From Marvania coccoides (lineage: Eukaryota > Chlorophyta > Trebouxiophyceae > Chlorellales > Chlorellaceae), in assembly GCA_963854735.1 (NCBI GenBank), contig OY978099.1, positions 1,488,001-1,552,000 of the forward strand: a stretch of 64,000 bases of DNA, in the 5' to 3' direction. How positions within the stretch are numbered: position 1 is the stretch's first letter; each line of letters starts with the position of its first letter. The translations under genes and the position numbers were made by a program. Shown here in pieces: positions 22,301 through 36,700 of this stretch. The notes below the pieces were generated by a model. The model was not told the DNA's origin and searched no databases. It was given only the letters and a program-made list of their open reading frames with translations.

Positions 22301-23818
22301 ATGCAAACATTGGGTGCTCGCAGAACGGCGAGATGGCTGCCCCAACAGCTTGAAAAATTCGCATGCTGCATGTCCAGCAGCTCAGAAAACTTCATTTCGA
22401 TCGATCGCTCGGGGCTATTCCGTACTCATGAGCACCCTCACGGCGCTCCTGTCCCAAAAGATGAAGAGACGGAGATGACTCGCCACATCAAATCTCTAGT
22501 TCGGGCAAGTTTGCGATAAGAATCGTTTCAATTTAGCCTCAAACGACGCATTTCAACTTTTATTTCCTTTTGCATTGTTCTGCAGTTCCGCGGCGGGCCC
22601 ATCACCCTGGCAGAGTACATGTCTGAGGTGCTTACCAACGCCACGGCAGGTTACTACACCCAGCGTGACGTCTTTGGCGCCGCTGGCGATTTCATCACCT
22701 CTCCAGAGATCTCCCAGATGTTTGGGGAGATGATGGGCATCTGGTGCGTGGCGGCCTGGCAGCAGCTGGGCTCCCCCAACCGCCTCCGCCTCGTGGAACT
22801 GGGGCCTGGCAGGGGCACACTCATGGCCGATTTACTGCGCGGCACTGCCGCTTTTCCACAGTTCCGGCAGTCCCTCGCCGTTTCCTTGGTGGAGGTCAGC
22901 CCAGTGCTGCGCCAGCTGCAATTGAAAAACCTCGGCTGCCCGACTCCACCACAATCTGATTCTAATGAAGCGACTGAGGGACCATTGGAGAGTACAACGG
23001 CTGATGGGGTGCCTGTAAGCTGGCACCGCAGTTTGGATGAGATTCCAGCGGGCGAGGAGGCGCCTCCAACGCTGTATCTTGCTCATGAATTTCTCGATGC
23101 CCTACCAGTGCACCAATTTCAGCGGACTAAGCGCACGTGGAGCGAGCGATTAGTGGACGAAGCGCCGCCCGAGCACCCCCGCCACCTGCGCATGGTGATG
23201 TCCCCTGGCCCAACCCCCGCAGCTGCTGCCCTGCTGCCCATGCGGCTGGAAGCGCTGCAGCCCGAACAGCGGGCCCCGCTGAACGCCATAGAAATCTGCC
23301 CGCAGGGCATGGCGCTGGCGGAGAGCCTCGCGCTGCGGGTGGTGGCCCACGGCGGTGCGGCGCTGCTCATTGACTACGGCCGAGACGCGCCGTACCGTGG
23401 CAGTTTGCAGGCGATAAAAGACCACAAATTCGTGGATATTTTTGAGTCGCCAGGGTCGGCGGATTTGAGCGCGTGGGTGGACTTTGACGCACTGCGGCTG
23501 GGGGTGCGACGCAGCGGGGCTGCAGCTGCCGTGCACGGCCCCATTTCACAGCGGCAGCTGCTGCAAGGACTGGGGATCGAGGCTCGGCTGGATCAGCTGG
23601 TGGAGTGCGCTGCGGATCAGGCGCAAGCGGAGGCGTTGATAGAGGGGTACATGCGGCTGGTGGGCGGTGCAGACGAGGCAGAGGGGGAGGGGGAAGGAGG
23701 GAAAGAAGAATGCGCAGAAGAGAAGCAGCAGGGCGAAAAAATGGAGGGCATGGGGGAGAGCTACCAGGCAGTGTGCATAGCTCCCATATCAGCTCCAACT
23801 CCAGTACCATTTACATAG
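22301..23818 (+). CDS. NDUFAF7: NDUFAF7-type protein arginine methyltransferase (complex I assembly)
   Basis: Mitochondrial S-adenosylmethionine-dependent enzyme that dimethylates an arginine of the complex I subunit NDUFS2 and is needed for early assembly. Exons are 22301-22504 and 22586-23818, giving 478 residues. The N-terminus is a presequence-like basic stretch. The conserved core has GPITLAEYMSEVLTN, GYYTQRDVFGAAGDFITSPE and the SAM-binding ELGPGRGTLMADLLR. Further on are AHEFLDALPVHQFQ, ALLIDYGRDAPYRGSLQA and DHKFVDIFESPGSADLSAWV. The C-terminal 40 residues are Glu/Gly-rich and variable. The intron starts GCAAGT after CGG (GC-AG) and is phase 0. A GT donor a few bases upstream would also keep frame but has poor consensus. 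Confidence 0.93.
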
Positions 23819-24200
23819 GTTATAAATGAAGTGCGCAGCTGTTGAAGAACGATCGAGGAAGTAAGAATGGCGTGGCGGTGACGGAAAATTCATGAAGCCC
23901 TCATCAATCTTTCAGCATGGGAGCCTGTGCCCGAGTGCCAGAACGGAGCGCATAAGAATGTCATCGGCAGTGACCTTGCCCCATCAGTGTGCACTCAGAG
24001 CTTAGCAAGCCTTGGAGCCATGCAAAAAAAATCTCTCCGTAAAACTGATACGTGACGGCCCCCAAACTCCAAATAAATATGAATTATTTAATTTCAAAAT
24101 ATAAAGCTCGATACATCTGCTGCGAGCTTTAATCAATCAATAGCACATTTTATTTTGTTCACGCCTCTCAAAACATCGAGTGCACAAACACTCGGGTGCG
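23819..24200. other. Tandem spacer NDUFAF7 - TIC21
   Basis: 382 bases with NDUFAF7 3' UTR and TIC21 promoter. TATAAAG at about 24101, 100 bases before the next ATG, is a possible TATA box. No gene seen. Confidence 0.4.
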
Positions 24201-25241
24201 ATGATTGGACTGTCGGAATTCAGAGGAGGAGGACGGGTGGGGATCATCGGGCGTGCTGCAGCTCCGCGCGCAGCGTTAAGGTGTCTGCGGCTTTCGGTCC
24301 GAGCAGCACACATCTCATCATCCCTCGGAACAAGGCTCATGCCCCCGCGACAACAAGCCCAGGCAAGCCCCCAACTCCACATTGTCCACCATGCTCTCTG
24401 TTCTCACGCCCACCTCTTCGAAACCGTGCAGCCACAAACACTGCTGCGACGGAGCATTCAACCCGTCGCCGCCGCCGCTGCTGCCGCTGCTGGAGACCTC
24501 AGCACCGCTCCCGTCCCCCCGTCAGACCCGGTATCAGAGGTGGCGCGCGCGAACCTCAACACCGCCGCCAACATCTGCCGGCGGTGGGGCTGGATCGCCT
24601 TTTGGGTGCAGCTGGTTTTGAACTCTGTGTCGGCCGTCATTGTGCTTTTTTCGATGGCCTTCACCTCCCAAACCGGCCCCCAGATCTCGCTGTACTTGAC
24701 GGTTTTTGGCATCGTGCTGGGCTACCTTTCTACATTCTGGAGCTTCGGCTACACCCGGCTGTCGCGGAAGCTGCGAGCGTTTCTGGACTGGGAGGGCGAG
24801 GGCGACGCGCCCAAGGTGCGGCGAAGCGACGTGATCAACATGCTGGAAAAGGGCGCCATCATTAACGCGCTGGGCGCCGGCGCCTCGATGATTGGGCTGC
24901 AGGCGACCATTGGCCTGCTGGTGGCAAAAACTCTGACCACCGCCACCGTCAACCCCTTTTTGGCGTCGAATACGAACACCTGGAACCCGGTGCTGGCCTT
25001 TGACGTGTTCAACGTGCAGGTGCGCAATTTGAATTGAATTTGAAACAAAAACACGATGCTTTGTTTTAAAGTTAATATTACAAAACACGCTGAAAATTTT
25101 CACCCTTTGTTGAACGTGCAGGCGACCACCAACACGCTGCTAGCGCACTTCTTCTCGCTGCTGGTTTCTCTGTGGCTGCTGCGCACCATCTCAAACAGGC
25201 CCTCCGCAACAAACGTTATTGGCAGGCCAGCAGTGGCGTGA
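24201..25241 (+). CDS. TIC21: TIC21/PIC1 plastid inner-envelope protein (DUF3611 family)
   Basis: Plastid inner-envelope membrane protein linked both to protein import (TIC21) and to iron transport (PIC1). Exons are 24201-25019 and 25122-25241, giving 312 residues. The first 110 residues are a long transit peptide rich in Ser, Arg, Ala and Pro. The mature part has four predicted membrane segments: WIAFWVQLVLNSVSAVIVLF, ISLYLTVFGIVLGYLSTFWS, IINALGAGASMIGLQATIGL and the last in TTNTLLAHFFSLLVSLWLL. The blocks FGYTRLSRKLR and GLQATIGLLVAKTL are near-identical to the land-plant protein as I know it. The intron is flanked by a ten-base direct repeat; see findings. Confidence 0.92.
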
Positions 25242-25563
25242 ACAAAAGTATCGATAAACTATACAATAAATATGTGACATTGGATGGGTCTCAGTGGCCA
25301 TTGAACTGTGCTTATGAGCGAGTCAGGTGGCGATGTAACGCTGGAGGATTCAATGAAATGAGACAGCCGAAAGTTGAGAGCCATTTTTTTTAAATGGCGG
25401 GGATATAAAACACACAATGAAGGCCTTGCGGGGGCAATTGCGAATTTTATTAAAGCTTGCTGTAAAAAGTTAATGTTGCATTCAGCCATCAATTGAAAAT
25501 ATCGCAAATCGCTCCTGCATCTGCTGCATCACGAAAAAAAAACAAAGTTTATAATTCCCAACG
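25242..25563. other. Tandem spacer TIC21 - MAT2B-like gene
   Basis: 322 AT-rich bases. An 80-codon open frame on the minus strand has no recognisable features and is probably chance. Confidence 0.4.
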
Positions 25564-26683
25564 ATGCCCAACGTGTTGATCGTCGGCGGAAGCGGGTACC
25601 TTGGCCAGTTCCTGGTGGATCACTTTGCCAAGGAGGGATGGGCCGTGGCGTTCACTTATTTTTCCAGTGACCCCCCGCCCTTTAATTCACCCAACGCCCA
25701 GGGCTTCAAGGTGCGGCCTGTCTCAGCATGTCGTGATTTGTTACAACTCATTTTCATTCGCATCATCTCCACGTTCGCCCTCCAGGTCGACATCGTGTCT
25801 GGTAGCGGCCTGGCAGAGTGTTTTGCTGGCCCCGCTGCCTTTGACGCTGTCATCAACTGCGTGGCCCTCTCCCAGCCTGCCGCCTGTGAGAAGGACCCCG
25901 AGAAAACGCGCGCTATAAACGTGCCCACCAAGCTCCTGGAGGCCGTGGTGGAGCATGCGGCTCGCACTGGGGGGCAGCCACTCTTCATTCAACTTTCCAC
26001 CGACCAGGTATCGATTATTTTAATTAATTGTCAAACAAGCGGTTAGTAAAATAGGTATCTTGCATTGTTGCCCTCTCCTATTTCTTTAGGTGTATTCGGG
26101 CGCCAAGGCATGGTCGTCAGACGTCTCCGACGCAACTGAACCAATCAACGAGTACGGACGCAGCAAGCTGGCAGGAGAGGCCGCAGTGCAGTCCCTCTGG
26201 CCGCACCACCACGTCATCCTCCGCAGCAGCCTCATTTTTGGGCCTCTGGCGCCTGCTGCCCCTGTCCCGCGCCCGCTCTTCATTCAATTTGTGGACCAAG
26301 CGCTGGCCAGCGGTCAGACCACCGCCTTCTTTGAGGACGAGTGGCGAAATGCGGTGCACGTGAACGACATTTTGAGGGTCTGCAAAACTTTCATTCAAAG
26401 GCACGTCGTGGCTGAAAAAAGTGCAGAAGGAGGGGGGGCAGCGTACCCTTGCGGAGTATTCAACATGGGGGGCCCTGAGCGGTTGAGTCGGGTGGACATA
26501 GCGACGAAGGTGGCAGAGGCTAGGGGCCATGATAAGGCGCTCATTGTCCCGGTGCCGTCAGCTTCGGTAAATCGCGGAGTGAACAGCCCACCTGACATCT
26601 CCATGACCAGCGCACGCCTGGAGGAGGCGGTGGGCTTCGGCATGACGCCCTTCAGTGACGCTCTCAAGCTGATCTTCACCTGA
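25564..26683 (+). CDS. MAT2B-like / RmlD-type NAD(P)-binding reductase
   Basis: Extended short-chain dehydrogenase. In animals the closest type, MAT2B, is the regulatory subunit of methionine adenosyltransferase; bacterial relatives (RmlD) reduce dTDP-sugars. Exons are 25564-25710, 25786-26007 and 26090-26683, giving 320 residues. The dinucleotide-binding motif is VGGSGYLGQF at residues 7-16. INCVALSQPAACEKDPEKTR, then LSTDQVYSGAKAW, with the YGRSKLAGE catalytic Tyr/Lys pair, mark the family. The second and third exons join in the middle of STDQ-VYSG. The C-terminal FNMGGPERLSRVDIATKVAE block is typical. No transit peptide is seen, so it is probably cytosolic. Exact substrate unknown. Confidence 0.82.
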
Positions 26684-27063
26684 GACCTTTGAAATGTGTA
26701 ATTGTAATTTTACAGTAAAGTATATTGTATGATATTGTTATATATATTAAAAAAAACAAAAAAAAACGTTAGCCTCTATTTTCCCATCCACAACAAGTTT
26801 AGCAACCGCAACCTCGTACCTTGCTTGAAGTCAACAGAGGTTGGTGATGGCGCAACTCAGATTTCTCCCGCAGCAATTCACCGCATGAGGGAGACAACCT
26901 TGCTGCTCTGGTTGCACGTTTGCAACACTGCACTGCGATTCCACTCAGCAGTTTGGCCGAGACGGGAGAATCCCCCTTTTAGCCACTACTGGTGGCATTT
27001 TTGGCCCCGTCATTGAGCTGCTCTTTCCTTCAAAAAGAAACCGATCCAAAATAATTACGCCCC
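26684..27063. other. Convergent 3' spacer
   Basis: 380 bases between converging genes. TGTAA occurs at about 26696 and again shortly after. A-rich run at 26749-26766. No gene recognised. Confidence 0.45.
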
Positions 27064-27598
27064 TCAAGTCTTCTTGAACCCCAGTTTAATCTTCTTGGTC
27101 GGCTTCTTCGGCTGTTCCACTGGCGGCGGTTGAGGCTGGTTGCCCAGCAGCGCGTTGCTGTCCAATGGAACACCCAGCTCTGCCTCTGAAAGAGTCACTT
27201 TTCCCGACTCTAAATTGACGCTGCCGGGGGCCAGTGAAGCAAAGTCTGGTGGTGTACTGGAGGGATACAGATCCGCCAAAGGTGTCAGCTCCATATTGGG
27301 TCCTCTGCGCAGCAAATGCGCAAGGGGAAGCGGGCGGAAATTAAGAAATCGGCCGTCAGAAATTTTTATTGTGTTTTCTTCAAAAGAGTGCTCACTTGCG
27401 AAGGCCGTCAAAGTGGGGGATGGCTGCCAGGTAGTTTTCCACCTTGAAGTTGCCCGACAGAACGACTTCCGCGATTTTTGACAGGCCGTGCACCTTGAAC
27501 AAGTCATGGTCGCCTCTGACGCCATCGGGCTCCGGAGGGCCTGAGCTCAGCAGCTTAAAGCTGATGGCATCGCTCGTAGAGGGTGTAACGTTGTCCAT
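27064..27598 (-). CDS. Small nuclear-type protein, possibly Mediator subunit 19-like
   Basis: Exons 27598-27396 and 27304-27064 (GT-AG, phase 2) give 147 residues. The splice restores FDGLRKGPNMELTPLADL. That segment resembles the plant MED19 stretch around RKGEGMELDQL, and an upstream DLFKVHGL segment resembles its DLI-Y-L start. The C-terminus is Pro/Lys-rich (PKKPTKKIKLGFKK), again as in MED19 tails. The similarity is short, so MED19 is a suggestion only. It is short, soluble and has no targeting signal apart from the basic tail. It diverges from the SRPK region across 411 bases. Confidence 0.6.
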
Positions 27599-27669
27599 AT
27601 CACCCGAAAACTTAAGATTTTATTTAATATCCAAAAAAATATGTGTTTTATTCAACTGATCACATCAGC

Positions 27670-27977
27670 ATGTCTTGGGACGAGTACGGGCAGAATCCTT
27701 CAGCGCCGCTTCCAAATGGTATTTTTGAGGTGCAAATGAACCAAATCACCGGGACCGTTGCAACCATAATTCAACATAGGGGTCGGAAAATTTAAAAATA
27801 ATAGGAAAGGCGAGTGGCCGACACAGAACACACTTCCCCCTCTCCGTTGTTGATTTTGCCGCACTCAATATGCGCCTGGCATATTGACGATTAGCTATTA
27901 CATGTGCAGACCGCAGCAGCCAGCCTTTTAACGCTGGCCCTTCCCCCTATCGACTGAATCAAACTTTCACAAGCTGA
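27670..27977 (+). CDS. Candidate 38-residue two-exon ORF upstream of SRPK
   Basis: ATG at 27670 opens a 49-base exon (starting MSWDEYGQNPSAPLPN). It is followed by a plausible GTATTT donor. A CATGTGCAG acceptor ends at 27909, and the second exon 27910-27977 stays in frame (ending FNAGPSPYRLNQTFTS, then TGA). It lies 32 bases before the SRPK start. It could be a real micro-protein, a spliced upstream ORF controlling SRPK, or coincidence. No homologue is recognised. The composition (Pro, Ser, Asn, Gln) is low-complexity. Confidence 0.3.
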
Positions 27978-28009
27978 TTGGCTGTCTGTCCTCGACTCTC
28001 GTCGAGCAA

Positions 28010-30384
<2,375 letters not shown>

Positions 30385-30696
30385 CGTTAGCACTGTGGAG
30401 AAAAATATAATTTCACCGCCGGCCGTGCATGGATTCATTTTTGGCCAGAGTATTAATTGATTGTACTAGAGCCCTGCCTGTCCTCCCTATCTTTCTTTAA
30501 ACATGCGTAGAACAGAACAATTACTCAAGTTTACTAGCCTGTTTCTTCTTCCCTCTGCCACTTCGTACTTCTTTATTTACAAATTGATCCCTCCTCTTCT
30601 TGTTTAGTACCTCTCTCTGCGTAAATACGTGATTTTACATGTCGTTTCTTCACTCCTGTAAGGTACTGACTGTTCTTTCTATCTTTTTCACGCCAT
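30385..30696. other. Convergent 3' spacer SRPK / EH gene
   Basis: 312 AT-rich, pyrimidine-rich bases. No gene, repeat or RNA recognised. Confidence 0.5.
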
Positions 30697-33449
30697 TCAC
30701 AATAGGAAGAGATCAGCCAGAGGGTCCTTGGATGCAACCACCTCAGCAACCGCATCCTCAGCAGCAATACCATTCTCCGCAGGCTCTGCAGTCTCGCCGC
30801 TTTCTAACACTGCAGCAGCGGCGGCAGCGGCGGCGTCTGCTACAGTCAGCTCCTCCAGAGACTCCACCAACCCGTCACCCTTGACTTCGCCACCCTCAGG
30901 GGCATCCACAGCGGCTGCGCCCTCTTCAGCGACCTCCGCGGCAGTAGCAGCAGGAGGAGGGTCGCTGTCCTCTCCCTCCGCTTCCTTTCCTTCTTCAAGG
31001 GGCACCACAGATTCCGCAGCGGCAGGCTCCTCTTCTGCCGCCGCCGCCACCGCGGCTTCCTCCCCTTCAGCAGCAGGGGGATCCACGCCCTGCTGGTCCT
31101 CTCCCTCCCCATTCTCAGCAACAGGAGCGTCCCCATTCGCCTCCTTTTCTTCACCACCGCTACTCGCTGCTGCCGCCGCTGCTGCCGCCGCTGCCGCCTC
31201 CTCCTCAGCCTTGGCCAGCGCGCTGCTGGTGAGGCTAGCCAGTCGTGAATCAGGCGGAATGGCGGCCGCGATGGTGAACCCGTCATCCACAAACAAGTCC
31301 CAGTCCACTGCGGCGCTCCCAAAGCGAAGGGGGTCGTATTTAAATGCGCTGGCGGGGGGGCGAGCAATGGTGGCCAACGCCTCTTTCGGCAGCGGAATCA
31401 TGGCGGCTTTGGCGGCGTCGTATAGCTCATTGTACAGCGGGGCCAAGCGCTGCAGCAGGGCAGTCACCGTGGCGCCGTTAGCCTTGGCGTCGGTAGCCAG
31501 CCCCGTGATTTCTGCTTCCAGGGCGTCCAAACTGGTCTGGACGTGCTCAGAGGCGCCCTTGAGGCAGGTGATGGCCTCCTCCAGGGTGCCTCGCTGCGTC
31601 AGCACCGCCTCCTTGGCCTGGCGCAGCGCTTCGTGGCGCACGGTCAGCAGCGTGATTTCCTAGAAAGCAAATAAAAAAATGAGAGGAGGGAAATCAATCA
31701 ATTAGTATCAAATTGAAGCCAGAAAAAATTATCCGAAAGGAAGAAAAAAAATATTATGAACTGCGCCGCTGTCATCAAATAAAAATTCAACCCTCGTGAT
31801 CCATGTTATTCCAACACCGTTTTTCCTTACCTTTTTCATCGCATCAAACTCTGCCCGCTGCGTCACCTCCCACTCAGGGTCGTACTCCTCCAGCTGCGCC
31901 ACTGCAGTCTGCAGGGCCGCCATCTTGGCCGCCAGCGCCGCCTTCTCGTCTTCGGCGCGCTTCAACGCCTCCAGCAGCGGCGCTGCGCGAGCGTGCTCAG
32001 CGCTGAACCCCTCGTAAGCAGCGTTGTACTGCCCTTCCATGCCCTCCGCCTCTGTGCGCTCCATCTCCAGCCGCTGCTGCGCCTCCACCAGCGTGCGAGC
32101 CACCTTGGATTGCGCCACCCTGAGGTCAGCCAACGCCTGGGTGTAAAATTCACGACGGGCGGCAACAGCCACCCGTTCCTCCTCAGCGCGCTGCCGCTCC
32201 GCCTCCTGGCGCAGCGCGGCCTCGCGCTCCTGCTGCAGGCGGGCGGTCTCAGCGGCAGCCAGGCCTGAGAGCTGTGCAGGGGCGGGGGCGGGGGGCACCT
32301 GAGACTGAAAAGCAACGGCGGGGGCGGGGCCAGGGGCGTAGGCGGCCTTGGGACCGATGGGAGCCACAAAAAGCTGGCCGGTGTATATGTCTTGCTGCTG
32401 GGAGCGACCCTGAAGAGGTGGAAAAAGACAAAAATTGAATTGCAACAAGGATAATACGGTCAGGTCACGAGTCATTTGCCTTTCAGAGGGATGGAGGAAA
32501 CCAATGCTTACCACCATGGTGTTGAGCCCGATGCCGCCGCCTTGAATGGGCGGGAACTGGCCCTGCGGGAGCGTGACCGGCAGCGGAATGCCGGCCTTGG
32601 CACAGTCGATTAAATACAGGCACTGAACGAACTGATGCCTGTTCATGGCGCCCGCGTCTCCCGCCACCACGTCCCAGATGGCTTTCAGCGCCTCTTTGGG
32701 CAGCCCGCTGCGCATGAAGGCCGGGAAGCAGTCGATGCCTTGCACGAGGCCGTCTCGATCGCCGTCCAGCTGCTCAAACGCGGTCTGATAGGCGGAAGCT
32801 TTGTCGGGGGCGAGGGGAGGGTAGGCGGCCGTGCCTGGGGGCGGCGCGGGGGCGGCGCGGGAGGGCGCAGGGCCGGTTGTGAGGGGAGGCAGTCCTCCTT
32901 CCATCGAGGGGATTTCTAAACCTGCCATTCTAGGGGGAGGGGTGGGCCCCGAGAGGCCGTTGACGGTGCGCATGGCTTGCTGCTCGTCCAGCACTCCGCC
33001 GTTGGCCTGTTGGGAGAGCGTGGGAGGGGTGAAAATAGAGGGTTAGAGAGAGAATCAAAAGTGAGGCGTTGGAGGCAAAAAATGAATAAAAATAACGGGG
33101 AAAACGGCTGGGAAGGAGAGGTTACATGCCTGGGCGCAGGCAACGAGCTTCATTGCCGTGTAGAACTGTTGGCGGTTGAGGGTCGGCCTGTCCCCTGCGA
33201 CATACTGCCACACCCGAAAGAGCGTCGGGTTCTGGGGCAGCCCGGAGCGCAGGAAGAACTGCACCGCCTCTGCGCCGCTGAGCATGCCGTCCCGATCGAG
33301 GTCCGCCAGATGGAACCATTGGTTGTACAGCCTGCGCGTGGGAGTGATCGAGAGAGGGATGAGACACTTTTGATCTTGAGAAAACTAAGAGCGGTGTGCT
33401 TGCATGGAGGTGATCAAACTCACTCAATCTCCCCTCGTCCTTCGCTCAT
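30697..33449 (-). CDS. EH-domain endocytic adaptor (EPS15 / plant EH1-Pan1 type)
   Basis: Scaffold for clathrin-mediated endocytosis; plant relatives AtEH1/AtEH2 belong to the TPLATE complex. Exons are 33449-33424, 33331-33130, 33006-32512, 32409-31831 and 31659-30697, giving 754 residues. The first EH domain covers about residues 10-78 (YNQWFHLADLDRDGMLSGAE, an EF-hand-like loop). The second covers about 147-215 (FEQLDGDRDGLVQGIDCFPA). A Pro/Gly linker and a coiled coil from about 265 to 500 follow. The tail is acidic and Ala/Glu-rich, ending DPLADLFLL. Intron 2 starts GCATGT after CAG. Using this GC-AG site restores LVACAQANGGVL, typical of EH domains. The first exon has only eight full codons. 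Confidence 0.9.
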
Positions 33450-33798
33450 TTTTTTGAGATGAACAGAGAGTGCGCAACGCGCTGCTGGGGGGGTGAACAC
33501 GGAGGGTCCCTAGTGCTCGATCAATAAGCAGGCAAACAATCCGCCTCGCGATGCCCGCCGGATTCGATTCAAATTGTCGTCCAAGTAAGGATTCGGAGTT
33601 TTTATTTAATAAAAAAACTGTAAAGTAGCCGAGAGAAATTTCTTCTTCACACTTTTGCATTTTTTGAGCGTTCTCAAAGCTCTCAGTGGCTGTGTCGCCT
33701 CCACATTTTCACTTCTCGTTTGGTTGTTCAACGAGGCAGCTAAGAACTTCAAATAGCCACGAACCATTACATCTCACTAGCAACAAACATTTTGAGAA
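33450..33798. promoter_or_regulatory. Divergent promoter region, EH adaptor / Rpn1
   Basis: 349 bases between two outward starts. No clear TATA; AT-rich with T- and A-runs. Taken as two back-to-back promoters. Confidence 0.4.
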
Positions 33799-36700
33799 AT
33801 GGTTGCCCCAAAGGAAAAAGAGGCTCCGAGCAAAAAGGACGATGGAAAAAAACCGGTTGAGGCAAGTGCTGGAAGCCTTCTTGACGGCTGGCGCGCCCTT
33901 GCTGTGCCGCTTCCAAATGCTGATCGATTGATCACTTGCTGTGTTCGCTGGTGGTTCTTCATCTCTTTGCTTACTTTTCACTGTTAATTGCAGGCTCCCG
34001 AGGAGCTGTCAGAGGAGGACCAGCAGCTGAAGGAGAACCTCGAGCTGCTGGTGGAGCGTGCGAAAGATGTGGATCCTGGAGTGGCCAAGCTAGCCATTCA
34101 GTCCATCGCCACCGAGATCCGCACCGCCACCTCCTCCATGACCTCCGTCCCCAAGCCCCTCAAGTTCCTGCGCCCCCACTACGACGCCCTCAAGTTCCAG
34201 TTCGAGGCCCTCCCTGCCGACTCGGACAACCGCTCCGCCCTGGCAGACGTCATCTCGGTGCTGGGCATGACCAGCGCACCCGAAGGCACCCGCGAGGTGC
34301 TGCATTACAAGTTCCACGCGGGTGCCGCCCAGATCTCGGAGTGGGGCCACGAGTACACCCGGAGACTGGCTGGCGAAATCGGAGATGAGTTTGCGGAGCG
34401 ACGGACGGCCGATCCCCCCGCTCCTGTGAACGACCTCATGACGCTAGTGTCTCAAATCGTGCCCTGGAACATGGCGCACAACGCAGAGCCGGAAGCCGTC
34501 GATTTGTGCATCGAGGTGGAGCGCCTGGACCTCATTTTGGCGGCGGTGGACTCGGCCAACTGCACCCGCACCTGCCTGTACCTGCTGGCGTGCGCGGCGT
34601 ACCTGGCGGAGCCAGAGGACGACACGGTGCTGCGGTGCGCATACGATGCGTACCTAAAGGTCGATAGGTACCCCGACGCGATGAGGACTGCGCTGCGCAT
34701 GGGCGACCGCTCGCTGGCGGCCAGCGTGCTGGGCACGGCGGAGGATGTCACCGCCAAGAAGCAGCTGGCGTACATGCTGGGCGAGGCCAAGGTGTGGATC
34801 GACTTGGAAGACGGGCCAGCTGCTGTGGCGGACGAAAACCTGCGGGAGGAGCTGGCGGGCGTAATGGGGTGAGACAAAAATGCATGTTTTTAGCATTTGA
34901 AGTGAATTTAAACGCGTTAAATTTGGTTTTCGCTCAAATGCTAGTTTTTGGTGAAAATTTGGCCTCAATCGCACCCCAAAACTCTCAACGTTGGTTGCCA
35001 CAACTCCACAAAATTCACCGTTCTGTGCCATTCCCCCTCCTCACAGCAACCTGCGGCTGAGCGAGCGGTACCTGGCGCTGGGCCGCGACCTGGACGTGAT
35101 GGAGTCAAAGACTCCAGAGGATGTCTACAAGACCCACCTAGTGGAGGGCCATGCGCCTTCAGGCCCCGTGGACTCCGCCCGGGCCAACCTGGCAGCCACC
35201 TTCGTCAACGCATTTGTCAACGCCGGCTTCGGGCAAGACTCCCTGGTGACCGCAGCCGACGAGGGCGGCGAGCAGGCCGGTGACGGCGCCGGCGCCGGCG
35301 GGTCCTCCAACGTGCACTGGATTTTCAGGAACAAGGACCACGGCAAGCTCTCCGCGGTGGCGTCGCTGGGCCTGGTGCTGCTGTGGGACGTGGAGGGGGG
35401 TCTCCCGCAGATCGATCGCTTCCTGTATGCTTCTGATAACAATATTGTGGCGGGGGCGCTGTTGGCGGTGGGCATCGTCGCTACCGGGATTGTGGACGAG
35501 GTGGACCCCGCGTTCGCCATCCTGGAGGAGTACTCCCAGAAGGAGGACCCCACCATTCGATCCGGGGCCACCCTAGGACTGGGCATCGCGTACGCTGGGC
35601 GCGCCAAAAACGAGCTCGCGGAGCTGCTGCTGCCCACGGTGACGGACGTGGAAGGCTCCATGGAGGCCTCCGCGCTGGCTGCGCTGTCCGTGGCTCTGTC
35701 TTTCGCTGGCACTGCCTACGGCGATGCGGTGGAGGCCATCCTGCAGGCGCTGATGCTGCGCTCCGAGGCGGACTTGGCCACCCCCGCGGGGCGGCTGATG
35801 ACCTTGTCCCTGGGGCTGTTGTTCCTGGGGAAGAAGGAAGCGGTGGAGGCCACGGTCGAGGTCGCCCGCACCCTCCCGGAAAAAGTGGCCAGGCTGGTGC
35901 AGACCACGCTGGAGGTGTGCGCCTACGCCGGCACAGGTGACGTGCTCAAGGTGCAGTCGCTGCTGGCGGCGTGCGGGGAGCACCTGGAGCCGGAGGAGGG
36001 CGAGGAATGGAAGGCGGCGCACCAGACGGTGGCGGCGCTGGGCATGGGGCTGATCGCCTGCGGGGAGGACCTGGGCGCGCAGATGGCGCACCGCGGGCTG
36101 GAGCACTTGCTGCAGTACTCTGAGCCGCACGTGCGAAGGGGCGTCCCGCTGGCGCTGGCGCTGCTCAACGTCTCCAACCCCGAAATGGCGGTGATGGACA
36201 CGCTGAGCAGGCTGAGCCACGACGTGGACGCGGAGGTGGCCATGAACGCGGTGGTGGCGCTGGGCGTGATCGGCGCTGGCACCAACAACGCGCGGCTGGC
36301 GGGAATGCTTCGGCAGCTGTCTTCCTACTACTTCAAGGACCCGACGCTGCTGTTCCTGGTGCGGGTGGCGCAGGGACTGGTAAGTAAAATTGGAAAAGCA
36401 GTTATTTTACTCGCAAACATCCTTTTGTTTCTTTTCCTATTAATTATTTGGAAATAACATATGCGAGATGGTTTTTTCCTCCAAATTTTATTGCTGCTTT
36501 TGCTTTACTCTCTGACAACACGCGCCCATCTTCTCGTTATAAAATTTATTTTATTTTCAGGTTCACGCCGGCAAGGGCCTGCTGTCGCTGTCCCCCCACC
36601 ACACCGGGGGCGCTTACCTCTCCCGCCCTGCCCTGGCCTCCATCCTCACCGTGCTCTACTCGTGCATGGACATGAAGGCCACGCTCGCGGGCAAGCAGCA

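Noticed and set aside
25259..25507. 82-codon minus-strand frame between TIC21 and the MAT2B-like gene
   Set aside because: AT-rich, no domain or splice context; consistent with chance.
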